This document shows, one piece after another, positions 37,507 to 41,955 of a stretch of 41,955 nt of DNA. The DNA comes from Streptococcus sp. 596553. Lineage in GTDB: Bacteria; Bacillota; Bacilli; Lactobacillales; Streptococcaceae. Position 1 is the stretch's first letter. The number at the start of each line of letters is the position of its first letter. The translations under genes were made by a program, and so were the position numbers. The notes under the pieces were generated by a model. It was not told where the DNA came from. It saw only the letters and a program-made list of their open reading frames with translations, and made no database searches. The stretch spans positions 1 through 41,955 of the forward strand of contig NZ_OXCQ01000012.1 of the NCBI RefSeq assembly GCF_900411395.1. Reading direction: 5' to 3'.

Positions 37507-38330
37507 AAAATGTGAGTTTTACATATCAAGAAGGTACTCCCTTAGCTTCAGCAGCTTTGTCGGATGTTTCTTTGACGATTGAGGATGGTTCTTATACGGC
37601 CTTAATTGGACATACAGGTAGCGGGAAATCAACTATTTTACAACTCTTAAATGGTTTATTGGTGCCAAGTCAAGGGAGTGTGAGGGTTTTTGATACCTTA
37701 ATCACCTCGACTTCTAAAAATAAAGATATTCGTCAAATTAGAAAACAAGTTGGCTTGGTATTTCAGTTTGCTGAAAATCAGATTTTTGAAGAAACGGTTT
37801 TGAAGGACGTTGCTTTTGGACCGCAAAATTTTGGAGTTTCTGAAGAAGATGCGGAGAAGATTGCGCGTGAGAAACTGGCTCTGGTTGGAATTGATGAATC
37901 ACTTTTAAATCGTAGCCCGTTTGAGCTGTCAGGGGGACAAATGAGACGTGTGGCCATTGCAGGCATACTTGCCATGGAGCCAGCTGTATTAGTCTTAGAT
38001 GAACCCACAGCAGGCCTGGATCCTCTGGGTAGAAAAGAGTTGATGAATTTGTTCAAAAAACTCCACCAGTCAGGGATGACCATTGTCTTGGTAACGCATT
38101 TGATGGATGATGTTGCTGAATATGCGAATCAAGTCTATGTGATGGAAAAGGGACGTCTAGTTAAGGGTGGTAAGCCAAGTGATGTCTTTCAAGATGTTGT
38201 CTTTATGGAAGAAGTGCAGTTGGGAGTACCTAAAATTACGGCCTTTTGTAAACGATTGGCTGATAGAGGTGTGTCATTTAAACGATTACCGATTAAGATA
38301 GAGGAGTTCAAGGAGTCGCTAAATGGATAG
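37491..38330 (+). CDS. ecfA2: ECF transporter ATPase EcfA2
   Basis: The second ATPase of the ECF module. The 279-residue protein has Walker [11 protein letters not shown]-loop [12 protein letters not shown], signature LSGGQMRR and Walker [14 protein letters not shown]. The FAENQIF form of the Q-loop distinguishes EcfA2 from EcfA1. It overlaps ecfA1 by 16 and ecfT by 8 bases. Confidence 0.96.
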   Translation: MGIALENVSFTYQEGTPLASAALSDVSLTIEDGSYTALIGHTGSGKSTILQLLNGLLVPSQGSVRVFDTLITSTSKNKDIRQIRKQVGLVFQFAENQIFEETVLKDVAFGPQNFGVSEEDAEKIAREKLALVGIDESLLNRSPFELSGGQMRRVAIAGILAMEPAVLVLDEPTAGLDPLGRKELMNLFKKLHQSGMTIVLVTHLMDDVAEYANQVYVMEKGRLVKGGKPSDVFQDVVFMEEVQLGVPKITAFCKRLADRGVSFKRLPIKIEEFKESLNG

Positions 38331-39117
38331 TATGATTTTGGGGCGTTATATCCCAGGGGATTCGATTGTTCACCGATTGGATCCACGTAGCAAATTGCTG
38401 GCTATGATGCTACTAATTTTGATCGTTTTTTGGGCTAATAATCCCATGACAAATTTAATTCTTTTTATAGCGACAGGGATATTTATTGCCTTGTCAGGAG
38501 TATCTCTTTCATTTTTTATTCAGGGCTTGAAGTCTATGTTTTTCTTGATTGCCTTCACAACTATTTTTCAACTGTTTTTCATTTCTAATGGGAATGTTTT
38601 ATTTGAGTTTTCGTTTGTGAGAATCACGGATTATGCTTTGCAACAAGCTGGAATTATTTTTTGTCGCTTTGTATTGATTATTTTCTTTTCAACTTTGTTA
38701 ACCTTAACAACCATGCCCTTAAGTTTGGCATCAGCTGTCGAAGCTTTGTTAGCGCCTTTAAAGCGTGTGAAAGTTCCAGTTCATGAAATTGGATTGATGC
38801 TGTCCATGAGTCTACGTTTTGTTCCAACATTGATGGATGATACGACGCGGATTATGAATGCGCAGAAAGCACGTGGAGTGGATTTTGGTGAAGGAAGCAT
38901 CGTTCAAAAAGTAAAGGCGATGATTCCCATTTTGATTCCTCTTTTTGCGACAAGTTTAAAACGTGCAGATTCCTTGGCTATCGCCATGGAAGCGCGTGGT
39001 TATCAGGGTGGAAAAGGTAGAAGTCAATACCGACAATTGAAATGGACTCGAAAGGATACGCTGACCATTCTTGTTATTCTCGTACTTGGTTGTTGCTTAT
39101 TTTTCTTAAAATCTTAG
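38323..39117 (+). CDS. ecfT: ECF transporter transmembrane protein EcfT
   Basis: EcfT is the membrane scaffold that couples the two ATPases to the S-component. The 264-residue protein has five or six membrane segments and the two coupling-helix motifs with Ala-Arg-Gly: [13 protein letters not shown] and [13 protein letters not shown]. Length is normal. It ends the pgsA-ecfA1-ecfA2-ecfT run; mreC follows after 59 bases. Confidence 0.96.
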   Translation: MDSMILGRYIPGDSIVHRLDPRSKLLAMMLLILIVFWANNPMTNLILFIATGIFIALSGVSLSFFIQGLKSMFFLIAFTTIFQLFFISNGNVLFEFSFVRITDYALQQAGIIFCRFVLIIFFSTLLTLTTMPLSLASAVEALLAPLKRVKVPVHEIGLMLSMSLRFVPTLMDDTTRIMNAQKARGVDFGEGSIVQKVKAMIPILIPLFATSLKRADSLAIAMEARGYQGGKGRSQYRQLKWTRKDTLTILVILVLGCCLFFLKS

Positions 39118-39176
39118 TAGCATTTAAAGAATTGATTAAAAGTTACTGTAACAGTTCTTGATATAAAGGTAGGGAT

Positions 39177-39995
39177 ATGAACCGTTTTAAAAAATCAAAA
39201 TATGTCATTATTGTTTTTGTCACTGTTCTGCTTGTGTCAGCTCTCTTAGCGACGACTTATTCAAGTACAATTGTGACAAAATTAGGAGATGGAATCTCAT
39301 TGGTTGATAGGGTTGTGCAAAAACCTTTTCGGTGGTTTGATTCTGTCAAATCAGATCTGGCTCATTTGACACGAACATATAATGAAAATGAAAGTTTGAA
39401 GAAACAGATTTACCAGTTAGAAGTTAAATCAAATGAGGCGGAAAGTTTAAAGACAGAAAATGAACAATTGCGCCAATTGCTTGATATGAGGTCTAAATTG
39501 CAAGCCACAAAGACTTTAGCAGCAGATGTTATTATGCGTTCTCCGGTATCTTGGAAGCAGGAGTTGACCTTAGATGCAGGTAGATCAAAAGGGGCTTCTG
39601 AGAACATGTTAGCTATTGCAAATGGTGGCTTGATTGGGAGTGTTTCAAAAGTGGAGGACAACTCTACTATGGTCAACCTTCTGACAAACACAGAAAATAC
39701 TGATAAGATTTCTGTTAAAATTCAACACGGCACTACCACAATTTATGGAATTATTGTTGGCTACGACAAGGAAAATGAAGTTCTTAAAATTAGCCAATTA
39801 AATAGCAATAGCGATATTAGTGCAGGCGATAAGGTGACAACGGGTGGATTAGGAAACTTTAACGTTGCGGATATTCCTGTTGGTGAAGTGGTTGCCACAA
39901 TGCACAGTACAGACTATTTGACACGAGAAGTAACTGTTAAATTGAGTGCAGATACTCATAATGTGGATGTGATAGAATTAGTGGGGAATTCATAA
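39177..39995 (+). CDS. mreC: cell shape protein MreC
   Basis: MreC organises peripheral peptidoglycan synthesis. The 272-residue protein has a short cytoplasmic N-terminus, one membrane segment at about 9-27, a coiled coil (ENESLKKQIYQLEVKSNEAE) and an extracytoplasmic double beta-barrel domain (SWKQELTLDAGRSKGAS to VIELVGNS). The last base of its stop is the first of the mreD start codon, so the two are coupled. The gap before it holds no convincing terminator, so it may be read from upstream. Confidence 0.95.
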   Translation: MNRFKKSKYVIIVFVTVLLVSALLATTYSSTIVTKLGDGISLVDRVVQKPFRWFDSVKSDLAHLTRTYNENESLKKQIYQLEVKSNEAESLKTENEQLRQLLDMRSKLQATKTLAADVIMRSPVSWKQELTLDAGRSKGASENMLAIANGGLIGSVSKVEDNSTMVNLLTNTENTDKISVKIQHGTTTIYGIIVGYDKENEVLKISQLNSNSDISAGDKVTTGGLGNFNVADIPVGEVVATMHSTDYLTREVTVKLSADTHNVDVIELVGNS

Positions 39996-40489
39996 TGAGA
40001 CAGTTGAAGCGGGTTGGAGTGTTTTTATTGCTCCCTTTCTTTGTTCTAATTGACGCCCATATTAGCCAGCTTCTGGGCTCATTTTTCCCCCATGTACATT
40101 TAGCTAGTCATTTTCTTTTTCTATTTCTCTTATTTGAGACGATAGAAGTATCAGAGTATCTCTACCTAGTCTATTGTTTTATGGTGGGCTTGGTTTACGA
40201 TGTTTACTTTTTCCATCTAATAGGGATTGCAACTCTCTTATTTATCTTATTGGGAGCCTTTCTTCATAAATTGAATAGTGTTATTTTGTTGAATCGTTGG
40301 ACACGAATGCTCTCTATGATTGTCCTGACCTTCCTGTTTGAAATGGGTAGTTATCTTTTGGCTTTTATGGTAGGGCTGACAGTGGATAACATGTCGATTT
40401 TTATAGTATATGGTTTGGTACCGACGATGATTTTAAATTTTTTATGGATTACTGTTTTTCAATTTATTTTTGAAAAATATTATCTATAA
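39995..40489 (+). CDS. mreD: cell shape protein MreD
   Basis: MreD is the polytopic partner of MreC in peripheral wall synthesis. The 164-residue protein is nearly all membrane segments (about five or six), starting MRQLKRVGVFLLLPFFVLID, and its length and position fit the family. Sequence conservation in MreD is low, so the call rests partly on the link to mreC. It is followed after 93 bases by pcsB with its own promoter. Confidence 0.93.
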   Translation: MRQLKRVGVFLLLPFFVLIDAHISQLLGSFFPHVHLASHFLFLFLLFETIEVSEYLYLVYCFMVGLVYDVYFFHLIGIATLLFILLGAFLHKLNSVILLNRWTRMLSMIVLTFLFEMGSYLLAFMVGLTVDNMSIFIVYGLVPTMILNFLWITVFQFIFEKYYL

Positions 40490-40503
40490 GAACGACATAT
40501 AAA

Positions 40504-40547
40504 TGTAACAAAGGCGTAATATTTATTGGAGTTTTTTTTGGTATACT
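40504..40547 (+). promoter_or_regulatory. pcsB promoter with WalR-like box
   Basis: TGTAAC-AAAGG-CGTAAT (40504-40520) matches the WalR direct repeat TGTWAH-N5-TGTWAH with one mismatch. An extended -10 TGG-TATACT (hexamer 40542-40547) follows after 21 bases. In pneumococcus pcsB is the key essential target of WalRK (VicRK). Confidence 0.8.
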
Positions 40548-40582
40548 AGTATTGTCTTAAACAGAAGGAGTATTTATTAACC

Positions 40583-41761
40583 ATGAAGAAAAAAATCTTA
40601 GCCTCGCTTTTATTAAGTACAGTAATGGTTTCCCAGGCAGCAGTATTGACGACTGCCCATGCAGAAACAACTGATGACAAAATTGCTGCTCAAGATAATA
40701 AAATTAGTAACTTAACAGCACAACAAGAAGAAGCACAAAAACAAGTTGATCAAATTCAGGAGCAAGTATCTGCTATTCAAGCAGAGCAATCTAACTTGCA
40801 ATCTGAAAATGATAGATTACAAGCAGAATCTAAGAAACTCGAGGGTGAGATTACAGAACTTTCTAAAAACATTGTTTCTCGTAACCAATCTTTGGAAAAA
40901 CAAGCTCGTAGTGCTCAAACAAATGGAGCCGCAACTAGCTACATCAATACAATCGTAAACTCAAAATCAATTACAGAAGCTATTTCACGTGTTGCTGCAA
41001 TGAGTGAAATCGTATCTGCGAATAACAAAATGTTAGAACAACAAAAGGCAGATAAAAAAGCTATTTCTGAAAAACAAGTAGCAAATAATGATGCTATCAA
41101 TACTGTAATTGCTAATCAACAAAAATTAGCTGATGATGCTCAAGCATTGACTACGAAACAGGCAGAACTAAAAGCTGCTGAATTGAGTCTTGCTGCTGAG
41201 AAAGCGACAGCTGAAGGGGAAAAGGCAAGTCTATTAGAACAAAAAGCAGCAGCTGAGGCAGAGGCTCGTGCAGCTGCGGCAGCAGAAGCAGCTTATAAAG
41301 AAAAACAAGCTAGCCAACAACAATCAGTACTTGCTTCAGGGAATACAAACCTAACAGCACAGGTACAAGCAGTATCTGAATCTGCAGTAGCACCTGTTCA
41401 GGCTAAAGTACGTCCAACATATAACACGGATGCCTCAACTTATCCAATTGGAGAATGTACATGGGGAGTTAAAACATTAGCACCTTGGGCTGGAGACTAC
41501 TGGGGTAATGGAGCACAGTGGGCTACAAGTGCAGCTGCAGCAGGATTCCGTACAGGATCGACACCTCAAGTTGGAGCAATTGCATGTTGGAACGATGGTG
41601 GATATGGACACGTAGCGGTTGTTACAGCTGTTGAATCAACAACACGTATCCAAGTATCAGAATCAAACTATGCAGGTAATCGCACACTTGGAAACCACCG
41701 TGGATGGTTTAATCCAACAACGACTTCTGAAGGTTTTGTGACATATATTTATGCAGACTAA
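40583..41761 (+). CDS. pcsB: peptidoglycan hydrolase PcsB
   Basis: PcsB splits peptidoglycan at the septum during division, activated by FtsEX. The 392-residue protein has a signal peptide ending AHA (25-27), a long coiled coil (about 30-245) with an Ala-rich end, a linker, and a C-terminal CHAP domain with catalytic Cys292 (GECTWG) and His343 (GHVAVV). Residue positions match the pneumococcal enzyme as known. The ribosome site GAAGGAG lies 12 bases before the ATG. It is next to mreC-mreD, and a terminator follows. Confidence 0.97.
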   Translation: MKKKILASLLLSTVMVSQAAVLTTAHAETTDDKIAAQDNKISNLTAQQEEAQKQVDQIQEQVSAIQAEQSNLQSENDRLQAESKKLEGEITELSKNIVSRNQSLEKQARSAQTNGAATSYINTIVNSKSITEAISRVAAMSEIVSANNKMLEQQKADKKAISEKQVANNDAINTVIANQQKLADDAQALTTKQAELKAAELSLAAEKATAEGEKASLLEQKAAAEAEARAAAAAEAAYKEKQASQQQSVLASGNTNLTAQVQAVSESAVAPVQAKVRPTYNTDASTYPIGECTWGVKTLAPWAGDYWGNGAQWATSAAAAGFRTGSTPQVGAIACWNDGGYGHVAVVTAVESTTRIQVSESNYAGNRTLGNHRGWFNPTTTSEGFVTYIYAD

Positions 41762-41763
41762 TT

Positions 41764-41796
41764 AGAGAGAGGGACTCGAATAGAGCCCTCTTTTTT
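41764..41796 (+). terminator. pcsB terminator
   Basis: AGAGGG (41768-41773) pairs with CCCTCT (41786-41791), extended by CTC/GAG inside, followed by T6 in all. It lies directly after the stop codon. Confidence 0.85.
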
Positions 41797-41828
41797 AGGT
41801 TTTACCAGAGACAATAACTATTAAAAAT

Positions 41829-41853
41829 GGCTCTTTGTCAACTGTAGTGGGTT
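41829..41853. repeat. terminal inverted repeat of an ISL3-family element
   Basis: GGCTCTTTGTCAACTGTAGT at the start resembles the IRs of ISL3-family elements, which begin GGCTCTTTGTCAA. It lies 10 bases beyond the stop codon of the transposase fragment, as expected for the 3' end of the element. The extent of the repeat on the right is approximate because the other end is not in the window. The stretch 41797-41828 before it holds nothing recognisable. Confidence 0.7.
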
Positions 41854-41862
41854 GAAGAAAAG

Positions 41863-41955
41863 CTAAGCTCGAGAAAGGACAAATTTCGTCCTTTCTTTTT
41901 TGATATTCAGAGCGATAAAAATCCGTTTTTTGAAGTTTTCAAAGTTCCGAAATCC
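41863..41955 (-). mobile_element. 3' end of an ISL3-family transposase gene (IS1167-like), partial
   Basis: On the minus strand, from the right edge, 30 codons read GFRNFENFKKRIFIALNIKK and end KFVLSRA before a TAG stop. This is the characteristic C-terminus of ISL3-family DDE transposases (FGFRNFENFKxRI). The rest is outside the window. It is inserted after the pcsB terminator and is convergent with pcsB. I recall rpsB following pcsB directly in pneumococcus, so the insertion may be specific to this lineage. Confidence 0.88.

Noticed and set aside
39118..39176. A promoter or terminator in the ecfT-mreC gap
   Set aside because: TATAAA at 39162 has no -35 at a usable distance, and GTTACTGTAAC is too short a palindrome without a U-tract. 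Neither is strong enough to annotate.

Overview
The window is a low-GC Firmicute chromosome segment that spans the replication origin of a mitis-group Streptococcus. The gene order and protein sequences match S. pneumoniae and its close relatives. The differences from the pneumococcal sequences I remember, in ComX and in the competence pheromone, favour S. mitis, S. pseudopneumoniae or an unusual pneumococcus. Both ends lie inside insertion-sequence transposase genes (3-155, IS30-like; 41863-41955, ISL3 family), which is how an assembly contig that breaks at repeats would look.

Left arm (253-14987, all minus strand, transcribed away from the origin): dnaA, dnaN, a DUF951 gene, ychF, pth, mfd, rqcP (S4 domain), divIC, a 40-codon ORF, a beta-lactamase-like serine hydrolase, tilS, hpt, ftsH, then the competence sigma gene comX. 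Many of these genes overlap or abut.

Origin (about 13.5-17.4 kb): DnaA boxes occur in the dnaA-dnaN gap, the dnaA-parB gap and the htrA-rlmH gap. parB and htrA lie between the last two, and htrA has a CiaR-type operator. Three parS or parS-like sites (3614, 25537, 36758) sit inside tilS, a yfhO-like gene and ecfA1, flanking the origin.

Right arm: rlmH, tRNA-Arg, then the quorum-sensing operon comC-comD-comE, whose promoter carries a ComE direct repeat like the one upstream of comX. Pheromone, receptor kinase, response regulator and the alternative sigma factor they switch on are therefore all in the window. tRNA-Glu and tRNA-Asn follow. Next come a TetR regulator divergent from a YhgE/Pip-family membrane protein, a YfhO-like membrane protein, the ABC-F protein YkpA, trpS, guaB, and recF with the S4 gene yaaA. 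The run from 32712 to 41761 is all plus strand: the M16 pair yfmF/yfmH, rodZ, pgsA, ecfA1-ecfA2-ecfT, mreC, mreD and the division hydrolase gene pcsB with a WalR-like box.

Nearly everything is well-known streptococcal core genome. I found no convincing undescribed multi-gene system. The points most worth a second look are the pheromone variant, the TetR/Pip locus with its palindromic operators, an apparently leaderless rlmH, the parS sites embedded in genes, and a palindrome between ykpA and trpS. No stretch longer than 300 bases lacks a gene.
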